Origin: Prevotella sp.
GTDB lineage: Bacteria > Bacteroidota > Bacteroidia > Bacteroidales > Bacteroidaceae
Assembly: GCA_016291495.1 (NCBI GenBank)
Contig: JAEEXI010000003.1
Coordinates: 124,001-188,000, forward strand
DNA length: 64,000 nucleotides
Direction of reading: 5' to 3'
Shown here piece after piece: positions 1 to 8,281 of this stretch. The notes beneath the pieces are model-generated. The model was not told the origin of the DNA. It saw nothing but the letters and a program-made list of their open reading frames with translations, and did no database searches. Position 1 is the stretch's first letter, and each line of letters begins with the position of its first letter. A program made the translations under genes and the position numbers.

Positions 1-826
1 GGAAGGAGGTCTTACTACCGGAGCTCTCTACCTTACCCACATATTTCAGGGTGTACTTGCCACGACCGTTCTCAAAGTTCTGGCGCTTCGTATCGTCGGG
101 CTGGGAAGCATACTGCTCCTGATAGAACAAGCCAGCCTGTTCGTCGTTCCACTCCAACTTATAGAGGAAGGTATTGATCTTCACAGCAAAGCCCTTGAAA
201 CTCTCAGCGATATCACCCAGGCTGTTACCTAAGTTATTATAGCTGTTACTTCCCGTTGCAATGGAGGCTGCGGCACCCAAAATCTTCAGGAAACCACCAA
301 CTGCCTTCGAAGCCTTTGCCTTGTCCACATAACGGATATCGTTGACGAGCACGAAGGTATTGCCAATCAGTTCCTCACCGGCATCCTGCAACATCGCCAT
401 ACCACGGGCAGAACGGGTTGCCAGCTGTTTGTCGAACTCCGTAGCGTTATAAAGACCACGTTCTTTCACCAGTTCCATGTCGCACTGACCTGTGAACCCG
501 TCACGATTGAACCAACGGCCTACCAGACGGCTGGCCACTTTGTTTCTCTGGAGGAAATCAGTGATGATGGGGTTCTCCTGCTCTTTCTTCGCACCTTCCA
601 GTTTGGTTGTCATGTTCACCACCTTCACACTCAGGTTGTGGTCGTTGAACTTGTCGGGTACCGGAATCTGCAGGAAGGCTTCCTTGATCTCTTTGGCGAA
701 CTGCTGATCAGTATGGTTGATCATCAGGGAATAGATAGAACTACGACGGTAGGTCGGCTCGCTATCTTGTGCAAATGCAGTTCCTACGGAGACTGCTAAT
801 ATACCTAATATAATAAATCGTTTCAT
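1..826 (-). CDS. Conserved secreted protein of unknown function (3' end outside the window)
   Basis: This is the N-terminal ~275 residues of a protein read leftwards; no stop is reached at base 1. The ATG at 824-826 opens a clear signal peptide (MKRFIILGILAVSVGTAFAQ), so the mature protein is exported to the periplasm or surface. The mature part begins with an IYSLMINHTDQQF segment and contains NTFVLVNDIRYVDKAKASK followed by a small glycine/alanine-rich stretch. I recall similar unnamed proteins in Prevotella but know no function. It lies 19 bp downstream of the WG-repeat gene on the same strand and is probably cotranscribed with it. Confidence 0.8.
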   Translation of the reverse strand, partial: MKRFIILGILAVSVGTAFAQDSEPTYRRSSIYSLMINHTDQQFAKEIKEAFLQIPVPDKFNDHNLSVKVVNMTTKLEGAKKEQENPIITDFLQRNKVASRLVGRWFNRDGFTGQCDMELVKERGLYNATEFDKQLATRSARGMAMLQDAGEELIGNTFVLVNDIRYVDKAKASKAVGGFLKILGAAASIATGSNSYNNLGNSLGDIAESFKGFAVKINTFLYKLEWNDEQAGLFYQEQYASQPDDTKRQNFENGRGKYTLKYVGKVESSGSKTSF

Positions 827-845
827 AACTTCTGAGCATTAATAG

Positions 846-2627
846 TTAGTAATTCCATTCATCTTCACCAAGTGTCTCGCTTAACGGATAGGACCTGTTC
901 GTCTTGGTAACTTCCAACAAGAAATTCTTCATTTCCATCTTCGTCAATGGAGCACCACCCTTTGCCTTAATGGCCTCACGGGCTTTGTCCAAATAAACAG
1001 AGGTAATGGGTTCTGAGAACAGCACCTCATCATTGGGATTAATCAGAATACCATAAAAGCCGACTTTCTCCGAGGGTTTTATTTGCTTGATAGTAGCAGG
1101 GTCCGTGTTAGGCTCACAGAGCAATGCCTGATTGAGCAGGTCGTCCTTTGGAGTGAAACCATAGGGAACTACACATGCAATACCGTCCTTGAAATTCAGG
1201 GCATACTTGTAGCCTTTGGAGGCCTCCTGTCCTTTCTCTATATTATAGTTATAGTACATCGAGTCAGCTTTCTGCACCCAGAAGTTTCTGGCATAACGCT
1301 CTGTAGGGAAGACGATATTATAATAGTCTATAGGAATCAACTGGTCGTTGTTAGGAGTAACGGCTCCAAACTTACCGTCTTTCTTGACCATGATGAAATC
1401 GTAAACGTTCTGCCAGACAGACTCATATTCAAAGGGGATGATGGTCTCGCCCGAACGGTTGACGGCACCCCATTTATCGCCTTTCTTCACATTATAAATC
1501 TCTCTGTCGTCTTTCTGCTGGGGAGAATTGAAATCTGAATAGCCGGAAAGACCGGGGATATCATTGTTATCCTCATCAAAAACATCAAGGGTGTTAGAGG
1601 AGTTCTTGGCAATCCATAGGTGGACTAAAGGATGGTGAGCAATAGCTGTATAGCCTTGCCTTAGCGCCTTACCCGATTTGTCAATAAACGACCATGTCGT
1701 TGGAGAGTTTACTGGTGCGATGTCACCCACGAAGTCACCATGCGTCCAGGTAATGTGCTGGTCGGGGGCGCAGGTAAAAGTAGAAACCTGCATGTACTTG
1801 TCTGTTGACAGATCATAATAGCCAGCAATGGTCTCTTTTTCCTTCTTGGAGATCTTGAAATTATAGGTTCTGACCATTTTGTTCTGGGGCATCATCAAAT
1901 AAGTATAGGTACTTTCCTTGATAAGCATTTTACCCGTCCCATCCATCAAGCCATAATTGGAAGCCAATGCCTTGGGAGTATTCAAAGGGTATAGTTCTGA
2001 TTTAGAAAAGCCGAGGTAATTACAATCGGTTTCCAAGGTGTCCGTTGCAGAGTGGTTGACACATGCAGCAGCCATACCCTCTCCTAACGGAGCAATTCCT
2101 TTCGCATCAAAAGAAAATTCATACAGTCCCTTGTACTCTGCAGGAATCAGTACCTTTCCGTAACGGTCGATGATACCACACTTTGCTCCACGTATCACAT
2201 TTTTCTTGTCAACCGGAGTTGCCTTACCGCCCTTTCCTATCAGCGCCTTACCATAGCAGTTAGTGGGGGTAATCACCGAATACTCTGGCTTCAGCACGAT
2301 TTCTCCGTTATTGGCAGCCAAACCAAAGTCCTTACCATTCTTAATCAGGAACAGGTCGTTCCATGGTGTAATCTTATCATACTTGAGAGGCAACACCACC
2401 TTGCCCGTGGCATCGATGATACCATACTTGTCTGACTTGCCGACAATGGCAAATCCTTTACTAAAGGGATAAGCAGTCTCATACTTGCATTCGATTACCA
2501 CATTACCTTGGGAATTGGCAAATCCGACTCTTCCCTTCTCATCTACATGAATCTTGAGATCTTGTCCTTGTACGCCCATAGCAACAAACAATGCTACCAC
2601 GCACATCACACTTCTTAATTGTTTCAT
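846..2627 (-). CDS. Secreted WG-repeat protein
   Basis: A 593-residue protein. The ATG at 2627 is preferred over an in-frame TTG two codons upstream because it directly precedes a signal peptide (MKQLRSVMCVVALFVAMGVQ). Most of the mature protein consists of degenerate WG (KWG) repeats, seen as G-x-x-D/N-x-x-G-x-h-V-I/L-P-x-x-Y units such as YGIIDATGKVVLPLKYDKI near residue 70 and KWGAVNRSGETIIPFEYESV near 410. WG repeats form beta-rich folds thought to bind ligands or proteins; the precise role is unknown. It is first in a two-gene minus-strand unit with the gene ending beyond base 1 and has a good promoter at 2668-2700. Confidence 0.88.
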   Translation of the reverse strand: MKQLRSVMCVVALFVAMGVQGQDLKIHVDEKGRVGFANSQGNVVIECKYETAYPFSKGFAIVGKSDKYGIIDATGKVVLPLKYDKITPWNDLFLIKNGKDFGLAANNGEIVLKPEYSVITPTNCYGKALIGKGGKATPVDKKNVIRGAKCGIIDRYGKVLIPAEYKGLYEFSFDAKGIAPLGEGMAAACVNHSATDTLETDCNYLGFSKSELYPLNTPKALASNYGLMDGTGKMLIKESTYTYLMMPQNKMVRTYNFKISKKEKETIAGYYDLSTDKYMQVSTFTCAPDQHITWTHGDFVGDIAPVNSPTTWSFIDKSGKALRQGYTAIAHHPLVHLWIAKNSSNTLDVFDEDNNDIPGLSGYSDFNSPQQKDDREIYNVKKGDKWGAVNRSGETIIPFEYESVWQNVYDFIMVKKDGKFGAVTPNNDQLIPIDYYNIVFPTERYARNFWVQKADSMYYNYNIEKGQEASKGYKYALNFKDGIACVVPYGFTPKDDLLNQALLCEPNTDPATIKQIKPSEKVGFYGILINPNDEVLFSEPITSVYLDKAREAIKAKGGAPLTKMEMKNFLLEVTKTNRSYPLSETLGEDEWNY

Positions 2628-2667
2628 AAGCAATATAGCCTTAGGTTATTTATTTGGTAATATTTTT

Positions 2668-2700
2668 GCAAAGATAAGGATTAAAAATCTGAATTCCAAA
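2668..2700 (-). promoter_or_regulatory. Promoter of the WG-repeat gene
   Basis: On the minus strand TATCTTTGC (2676-2668) matches the Bacteroidota -7 element, and TTTGG (2700-2696) lies about 20 bp upstream as the -33 element. The start codon follows about 41 bp downstream. Confidence 0.65.
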
Positions 2701-2795
2701 TTTTTAACCAAAAAAATTTTAATTCTGTTCTTTTTTTCGGATAGGCCATACAGAACATCTATCACACCACCAATAACGTAACAGCGTATCTGATT

Positions 2796-2833
2796 AATAA
2801 CCCCGCATTATTGGGTAATAACGCGGGGTTATT
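2796..2833. repeat. 11-bp perfect stem hairpin in intergenic DNA
   Basis: AATAACCCCGC at 2796-2806 pairs perfectly with GCGGGGTTATT at 2823-2833. Inside the loop TTATT and AATAA form a second stem. There is no strong U-tract on either side, so it is not a textbook terminator; the nearest gene ends are far away. Confidence 0.6.
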
Positions 2834-3117
2834 GGCAGTTTACCAAGGGTTATTAGCTATTTAATCGCCTCTACAAAAATTGAAAATTTCAACTTGTTAC
2901 AGTCAAAAACGTCTACCAAATTGGCCATTATGCCACAAAGTTCCTTCCAAATGAGGTCTGGGTATTGAAATTCAGAAGCACTGACATGTGCGCAAAGTAC
3001 AGGGAAAAGCATCGAAACGAGGGGCTCTTGCATAACTTTTGAGGTCTGCGAGAGGAGTTTTTTCACGATTTCTGGCCTTTGGAAGGCTTGGGAATCGCCG
3101 AAGCAGTGCGACTAAAA

Positions 3118-3315
3118 TGTTGTAATCCCTTGATATTCTGCTTTTTAGAGAACTGAATGATGGCCGTTTGTGACAGTTACAGTTGTGACAGTTCGTTTTT
3201 GAGGGTGTTAATTTTCTCTATATTATATATAACTATCTATATATCAATTAGTTATATAGTATTATAAAGCATGTTGTAACCCTTGATTTTTAATTGTCAC
3301 AACTGTAACTGTCAC
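3118..3315. repeat. Nested direct and inverted repeats around an AT-rich core
   Basis: The 21 bases at 3170-3190 (GTGACAGTTACAGTTGTGAC plus A) are the exact reverse complement of 3295-3315. Just outside or inside each arm lies a near-identical TGTTGTAA-CCCTTGAT direct repeat (3118-3136 and 3272-3288). The core at 3215-3265 is almost pure A/T with TATATA runs. Such geometry suits a protein-bound site, an element end or a replication or recombination signal. Confidence 0.6.
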
Positions 3316-3375
3316 GCCCAGCCTTTGATTACCTATTTCTCTACCAGGCCCTCCCGTGCTACTTATTGATCTCTC

Positions 3376-4086
3376 TTAGAAGTCCGACTGGTCAACATCG
3401 CCAGCAACATCAGCAGGATGGAGGCCAGGTTCAACGTTTTCTTCGCTCTTAATCAGCTCGACATTGGTCTGTTCGATGACGTTGAGCTTGATAGTGTTAT
3501 TATTTGCCGCTGGTTTGTACCAACTTTTCTTGCTAAAATAGTCGCGGAGGTCTTTCGACTGGAAGACGTAGCCGTGACGGGCCAGTATCTCATTGCGCAT
3601 CAAACGGAGCTGTTCGCGGGGAATATTCCAGAGATAAGGTGTGTTGAGCAGCCTATTGGTGATGACATCCTCCCAATTGGACCTCTCCAAAGTCTGCTGC
3701 TGACCGAGGCATTCGTCCTCATTATCGGGGGTGAGCACCATAATCCACATGGCGTCGCCTTTGGGCTTGCGCACGGCGAGGAAGTTCATGCCGTTCTGAC
3801 GGACATACTGCACCCGCCAGCCAAACTCGGCAAGGCGGATGGGACACTCTTCGGCCTGTCGGCTGGGTATAATCTTATACTCTCCGTTCTTGCCAGCCAC
3901 TTTCTCAAGCGTCAACTCATTGTCCTGTGGGGTCGTCATATAGACGATGGTTCCCATTCTCACTTCATGTACGGTGTAAAGGTTGCTGCCGTCGAAGAAT
4001 TTGTCACCTTTCTTAATGGTCTGTGCTTGTGTGCCGAGCAGGCCGCAGAAGGCTACCAGCACGATGGTCATTAGTTTTTTCATCAT
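3376..4086 (-). CDS. Secreted YARHG-domain protein
   Basis: A 236-residue protein with a signal peptide in residues 1-22 (second Met possible as start). The middle part (25-130) is unrecognised. Residues ~160-212 form a YARHG domain: LMRNEILARHGYVFQS followed by YFSKKSWYKP, the motif that names this family of extracellular domains found in Bacteroidota and Firmicutes. The function is unknown, possibly peptidoglycan or surface related. It is followed by a low-complexity acidic tail. It lies 11 bp after the next secreted-protein gene and probably shares a transcript with it and the kinase gene upstream. Confidence 0.85.
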   Translation of the reverse strand: MMKKLMTIVLVAFCGLLGTQAQTIKKGDKFFDGSNLYTVHEVRMGTIVYMTTPQDNELTLEKVAGKNGEYKIIPSRQAEECPIRLAEFGWRVQYVRQNGMNFLAVRKPKGDAMWIMVLTPDNEDECLGQQQTLERSNWEDVITNRLLNTPYLWNIPREQLRLMRNEILARHGYVFQSKDLRDYFSKKSWYKPAANNNTIKLNVIEQTNVELIKSEENVEPGLHPADVAGDVDQSDF

Positions 4087-4097
4087 CTCTCAGTTTT

Positions 4098-4634
4098 TTA
4101 TGAAAAATAATAGAAACGGATGACATAGAACCCTTTGTGGAAATCCTCGTCATATTCGGGCTTCATCATTTGAGTAAGGATGTTATAGCCGCTGAAGGAA
4201 TCAACCTTGACGGAACCGTTGGGCAGCTTGTCGTCTGAAATATAATAGCCGTCATTCAGGATGACGATTCCGTATGCCAGGGCCTTCTCCACGAAACGGT
4301 CGGCATCGTCCTTGTCCTTGAAACAGATGGCTGCCTGCGTCGAGGTATCCAGCTGGTAATAGAAATAGACGGCGTGGTCGGAAGTGCATTTCATCTCATA
4401 GCCGAAATCCTGCTTCTTGCCTTTCTCCATGCCCCAGCCATAGACGGCAACACTCGTACCGGGGTCCTCTGACGGTTGTTCCTCGTCGGCATAGATGAAG
4501 GAGAGGCCACATTCCTTCGCCGTTTCCTGATTCACATTTCTCAGGAGGTTCACAAACTTGTCGAAAGAAAACTCGACGGCAAAACTGTACTGTGCGCACA
4601 GACAAAGAAAAACGATTGATAATACTTTCTTCAT
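4098..4634 (-). CDS. Secreted protein of unknown function
   Basis: A 178-residue protein with a signal peptide (MKKVLSIVFLCLCAQYSFA). The mature part starts with a short helix (VEFSFDKFVNLLRNVN) and has aromatic-rich beta-like stretches such as YFYYQLDTSTQAAICF and GFYVIRFYYFS at the C terminus. I recognise no family. It sits 21 bp downstream of the TGS-uridine kinase gene and 11 bp upstream of the YARHG gene, so a three-gene minus-strand operon is likely. Confidence 0.75.
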   Translation of the reverse strand: MKKVLSIVFLCLCAQYSFAVEFSFDKFVNLLRNVNQETAKECGLSFIYADEEQPSEDPGTSVAVYGWGMEKGKKQDFGYEMKCTSDHAVYFYYQLDTSTQAAICFKDKDDADRFVEKALAYGIVILNDGYYISDDKLPNGSVKVDSFSGYNILTQMMKPEYDEDFHKGFYVIRFYYFS

Positions 4635-4655
4635 ATCGGTTTTGGTTTAGTTGAA

Positions 4656-6335
4656 TCAATACTCAAAGGAACTGCCTCCCAGGAACTCGCGGAGTAGTGA
4701 CGTAGGGGGTATCTGGTCCTCGGGAATCGGCTTGATGTAGCGGAGGAACTTCAGCAGGCGGTAGGCCTCAGCATATTCCTCACAGTTCTCCGGCACCTGT
4801 TCCAGCAGCGGCTCTGCCTGTTTCTTGATGACAGCCAGCTCGAAGAGCATCGCGGAATTGAAAATGGCATCGGCATTCTCCTGGAAGGGGAATATCCAGC
4901 GGTTCTCTCCCCTGCGCACGGATGCCCAGCGCCGGATTGACTCCTGGGCAGACACACCGCGATATTTATAGTCACGGATGATACGCCGCAGCAGGCGGTT
5001 GTCCGTTGTGGGGATATAGTTATGGTTATCCAACAGGATGGTGGTCAGCGCTGACGCGTAGACCCGGAAAATCTGCGATTCGGGTATCTGTGCCGTCAGT
5101 TCCGGATTCAGCGCATGGATGCCCTCCACCACCAATACCTCATTGCCTTTCAACTGAAGCTTCCTGCCACTGGGCTTGCTCGTCCCCGTCTGGAAATCAT
5201 AGCGTGGCAGTTCCACTTCCTCGCCCCTGAACAGCGCATTCATCTGCTCATTGAGCAAGGGAATATTCAAGGCGTGCAGGTGCTCATAGTCATAGTCGCC
5301 ATTCTCGTCACGCGGTGTCTGGTCGCGACTCACGAAATAGTCGTCGAGGGAGATGCCGATGGGATAGATGCTGTTGACGGCCAGTTGCACGGAGAGTCGC
5401 TTGCAGGTCGTGGTCTTTCCGCTGCTGCTCGGTCCTGCGATGAGTACCATTCTGACACCCGGTCTGCTGGCAATCTCGTCTGCGATCTTTGCAATCTTCT
5501 TCTCCTGTAGCGCCTCGCTGATTTGTATGAGTTGGTTGGACTTGCCTTTGGCGATGGCATCGTTGAGGTCGCCCACGGTACGCATTCTGACGATTTCCTG
5601 CCAACGGTGATGCTCCTTGAAAATCTCAAACATCTTGTCCTGGCGAATGAAAGCGCCCAGTTTCGAGGGGTCTTCCTGCGAGGGAATGCGCAATAACACA
5701 CCGTCGAAATAATACTCTACGCCGAAGAGGTGCAACTGACCTGTAGAGGTGAGCATGGCGCCATAGTAATAGTCCACATAGCCGTCGATATCATAGTAAA
5801 CGGTATAAAGCCGTCCGGAGCTCTCCAGCAACTTGACCTTCGAGAGGCTGCCTGCCTCGCGGAACATCTTGATAGCCTCCTCCGTCTTGGTCTCATAGCG
5901 ATGGATGGGCAGGTCGGCATCAATAATCTCCTGCATCCTCCTCTGCAGCTCATGGACGTCGTCAGGACCCACCTCTATCTTCTTCCCATTATCGTCTTTC
6001 CGCTCTATATCAACGAAGTAGCCGTTGGACACGGGAATGTCGATAACTACGCGGCAGTTCTTCCAAAGATCATGAGCCGCCTTGCATAGCACGAAGAAAA
6101 GGGTACGCGTGTAGGTACGCAAACCACTGGACGAATGGAGGTCGAGGAACTCAACGTCCTTGGGCTTATACACCTGGAAATGCATTCCCTCCACCTTGTT
6201 ATTGACACGTGCACTCACTGGTCCGTACTCCATTTGGAGTCCCGTCTGAGAAAATATTTCAGAAAGTGTGCTTCCGATGCTGATATTTAAAATTTTTTTA
6301 TTATTTTTGCAACGGATTTTAATAGTCTGTTCCAT
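4656..6335 (-). CDS. TGS-domain uridine/nucleoside kinase
   Basis: A 559-residue cytoplasmic protein of the Bacteroidota fused type. Residues 1-65 form a TGS-like domain; ~70-220 resemble the threonyl-tRNA synthetase second additional domain (HSSSGLRTYTRTLFF, then a metal-site-like LHLFGVEYYF segment). Residues ~290-480 form a uridine-kinase/phosphoribulokinase domain with P-loop GPSSSGKTTT (301-310), substrate loop SLDDYFVSRDQTP and LPRYDFQTG. It should phosphorylate uridine/cytidine or a related nucleoside in pyrimidine salvage. ThrRS-like appendages suggest RNA or threonine sensing, but this is unproven. It has its own promoter (TATCTTTG, minus strand 6366-6359). Confidence 0.85.
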   Translation of the reverse strand: MEQTIKIRCKNNKKILNISIGSTLSEIFSQTGLQMEYGPVSARVNNKVEGMHFQVYKPKDVEFLDLHSSSGLRTYTRTLFFVLCKAAHDLWKNCRVVIDIPVSNGYFVDIERKDDNGKKIEVGPDDVHELQRRMQEIIDADLPIHRYETKTEEAIKMFREAGSLSKVKLLESSGRLYTVYYDIDGYVDYYYGAMLTSTGQLHLFGVEYYFDGVLLRIPSQEDPSKLGAFIRQDKMFEIFKEHHRWQEIVRMRTVGDLNDAIAKGKSNQLIQISEALQEKKIAKIADEIASRPGVRMVLIAGPSSSGKTTTCKRLSVQLAVNSIYPIGISLDDYFVSRDQTPRDENGDYDYEHLHALNIPLLNEQMNALFRGEEVELPRYDFQTGTSKPSGRKLQLKGNEVLVVEGIHALNPELTAQIPESQIFRVYASALTTILLDNHNYIPTTDNRLLRRIIRDYKYRGVSAQESIRRWASVRRGENRWIFPFQENADAIFNSAMLFELAVIKKQAEPLLEQVPENCEEYAEAYRLLKFLRYIKPIPEDQIPPTSLLREFLGGSSFEY

Positions 6336-6358
6336 AAGCGTGATTGATTTACGTTGGA

Positions 6359-6366
6359 CAAAGATA
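6359..6366 (-). promoter_or_regulatory. -7 element of the nucleoside kinase operon
   Basis: TATCTTTG on the minus strand, about 24 bp before the start codon at 6335. No clear -33 box is visible. Confidence 0.45.
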
Positions 6367-6417
6367 ATGACTTTTTTTGGAAATAAGATAGTTTTATAAT
6401 TTTTTAATCCTCCAAGT

Positions 6418-8172
6418 ATGTCTATTTGGATACTTTTTAAACTTCTGGGCTCGCTTGCGCTGCTGATGTTCGGTATGAAGTCGATGAGTGAGTCGCTGCA
6501 GAAGATGGCAGGTCCCCAGTTGCGTCATGTCCTTGGCGCGATGACCACCAACCGCTTTACAGGAATGCTGACAGGTATGCTCGTAACGGCAAGTGTACAA
6601 TCCAGTACGGCAACGACGGTGATGACCGTATCGTTCGTCAATGCAGGACTGCTGACGCTGGCGCAGGCCATCTCGGTCATCATGGGTGCGAACATCGGTA
6701 CCACGCTGACAGCATGGATCATGTCGGCAGGTTTTTCATTTAACATCACCGACTTTGTCTATCCCGCCTTCTTCCTGGCCATCATCCTGATTTATTCCAA
6801 GCAGAAACGGTATATCGGCGACTTCCTCTTCGGTATCGCCTTTATGTTCCTGGGATTGGGAACGCTCCGTCAGACGGGTATTGACATGAACCTGGGTGAG
6901 AACCAGGCCGTGCTGGACTTCTTCTCGTCGTTCGACCCGAATTCCTTCGGCACGACACTGATTTTCCTGCTGTTAGGCGGTGTGCTGACCTTCTGCGTCC
7001 AGTCGAGTGCTGCCGTGATGGCTATTACCATGATTCTCTGTTCCAGTGGCGTGCTGCCCATCTATCAGGGTATTGCCTTGGTGATGGGTGAGAACATCGG
7101 TACTACCGTCACTTCCAACCTCGCAGCAATGTCGGCGAATACACAAGCACGGAGAGCGGCATTGGCCCATATGTTCTTCAATGTATTCGGTGTCATCTGG
7201 ATTCTCTTCATCTTCCGTCCCTTCGTGGATATGGTATGCGGTTTCGTTGGCTACGACGTCACCATGACCAAGGAGAACGTTGGTGCCCAGGCCTTCATTG
7301 CCAATGCTGCCAAGCTGAGTTTCGTGCTGGCCGCCTTCCATACGTGCTTCAATGTGGTGAATACGTTCATCCTGATCTGGTTCATCCCACAGATTGAGAA
7401 GTTTGTCTGCTGGGTCATCAAGCCGAAGAAGGTGGACGAGGAAGAGGACTTCCGTCTGCACTTCATCACGGCAGGCATTCTGAAGACCCCAGAACTTTCG
7501 GTGCTGGAAGCCCAGAAGGAGATACAGTCGTTCTCCGAGCGTATGCAGCGCATGTTCAACATGGTGCGCGACTTGCTGACGCTGAGCAGCAGTGAGACGG
7601 CAAAGAAGAACAGTGCCCAGACGGGCGATTTCAACAAGCTGTTTACACGTATCGAGAAATACGAAGGCATCTCCGACAATATGGAGCTGGAAATAGCAAA
7701 GTATCTAGACCAGGTAGGCGATGCCCACTTGTCAGATGACACGAAGGCAAAAATCCGTGCCATGCTGCGTGAAATCTCTGAATTGGAAAGTATCGGTGAT
7801 GCCTGCTACAACATTGCCCGTACAATTTCCCGTAAATACCAAGGTAAGCAAGACCACTTCAGTGACAAGCAGTATGAGCATATCCACCAGATGATGGAAC
7901 TCACTGACGAGGCTCTCTCACAGATGAACCGTCTGATGATGGGTCGGAAAGAGTCCTACGATGTCAACCGCACCTTCAATCTGGAGAATGAAATCAACAA
8001 CTACCGCAACCAGTTGAAGTCGCAGAACATCAACGATGTCAACAACCATGAGTACACCTATGCCGTAGGTACCATCTACATGGATATCATCAATGAGTGC
8101 GAGAAACTGGGCGACTATGTGGTTAACGTCGTAGAGGCTCGCATGGGAACGAGACAGAAAGGGTTGAATTGA
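6418..8172 (+). CDS. Na+/phosphate cotransporter family protein with PhoU domain
   Basis: A 584-residue inner-membrane protein. Residues 1-330 are two inverted repeats of the Na/Pi-cotransporter fold; each carries the QSS signature (QSSTATTVM near 61 and QSSAAVMAI near 196) followed by GANIGTT and GENIGTT. The cytoplasmic C-terminal half (~350-580) is helical and PhoU-like. It is expected to take up phosphate with sodium or act in phosphate sensing. It is transcribed divergently from the kinase operon 82 bp away. Its stop codon lies at the edge of a heptamer array (8168-8205). Confidence 0.9.
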   Translation: MSIWILFKLLGSLALLMFGMKSMSESLQKMAGPQLRHVLGAMTTNRFTGMLTGMLVTASVQSSTATTVMTVSFVNAGLLTLAQAISVIMGANIGTTLTAWIMSAGFSFNITDFVYPAFFLAIILIYSKQKRYIGDFLFGIAFMFLGLGTLRQTGIDMNLGENQAVLDFFSSFDPNSFGTTLIFLLLGGVLTFCVQSSAAVMAITMILCSSGVLPIYQGIALVMGENIGTTVTSNLAAMSANTQARRAALAHMFFNVFGVIWILFIFRPFVDMVCGFVGYDVTMTKENVGAQAFIANAAKLSFVLAAFHTCFNVVNTFILIWFIPQIEKFVCWVIKPKKVDEEEDFRLHFITAGILKTPELSVLEAQKEIQSFSERMQRMFNMVRDLLTLSSSETAKKNSAQTGDFNKLFTRIEKYEGISDNMELEIAKYLDQVGDAHLSDDTKAKIRAMLREISELESIGDACYNIARTISRKYQGKQDHFSDKQYEHIHQMMELTDEALSQMNRLMMGRKESYDVNRTFNLENEINNYRNQLKSQNINDVNNHEYTYAVGTIYMDIINECEKLGDYVVNVVEARMGTRQKGLN

Positions 8173-8205
8173 GAGGTAAGAGGTGAGAAGTAAGAGGTAA
8201 GAACA
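8168..8205 (+). repeat. Heptamer array between the Na/Pi gene and the TonB receptor gene
   Basis: Five consecutive 7-bp units, GAGAGGT AAGAGGT then GAGAAGT AAGAGGT and AAGAACA, begin at 8171 just after the stop codon. This is the same purine-rich family as the arrays at 15007, 20730, 32227 and 53073. Confidence 0.8.
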
Positions 8206-8246
8206 TATTTTTTTATAAAAAATAATGGTGATTAAAAAAAATTAAT

Positions 8247-8255
8247 TAATTTTGC
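8247..8255 (+). promoter_or_regulatory. -7 element of the TonB receptor operon
   Basis: TAATTTTGC, matching TAnnTTTG, lies 26 bp before the ATG at 8282 in an A-rich leader. Confidence 0.55.
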
Positions 8256-8281
8256 AGCAAATTAAAATCTATCAATAGAAT

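Larger units (their letters stand above)
2634..3375. other. 742-bp intergenic region rich in repeats, without a convincing gene
   Basis: This stretch holds the promoter of the WG gene, a strong hairpin (2796-2833), a pair of ~19-bp direct repeats and a perfect 21-bp inverted repeat enclosing a very AT-rich segment (3191-3294). One 69-codon minus frame (2857-3066) opens with GTG but shows no recognisable domain. The region may be the remnant of a mobile or regulatory cassette; that is inference. Confidence 0.5.

Noticed and set aside
2857..3066. 69-codon minus-strand frame in the large intergenic region
   Set aside because: It opens with GTG, has no clear ribosome site, no recognisable domain and lies among repeats; more likely non-coding or a remnant.
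3170..3315. Intact insertion sequence bounded by the 21-bp inverted repeat
   Set aside because: Only about 100 bp of AT-rich DNA lies between the arms; there is no transposase frame and no target duplication that I can define.
3418..4074. 218-codon plus frame opposite the YARHG gene
   Set aside because: Antisense shadow; the minus strand has a signal peptide and a known domain.
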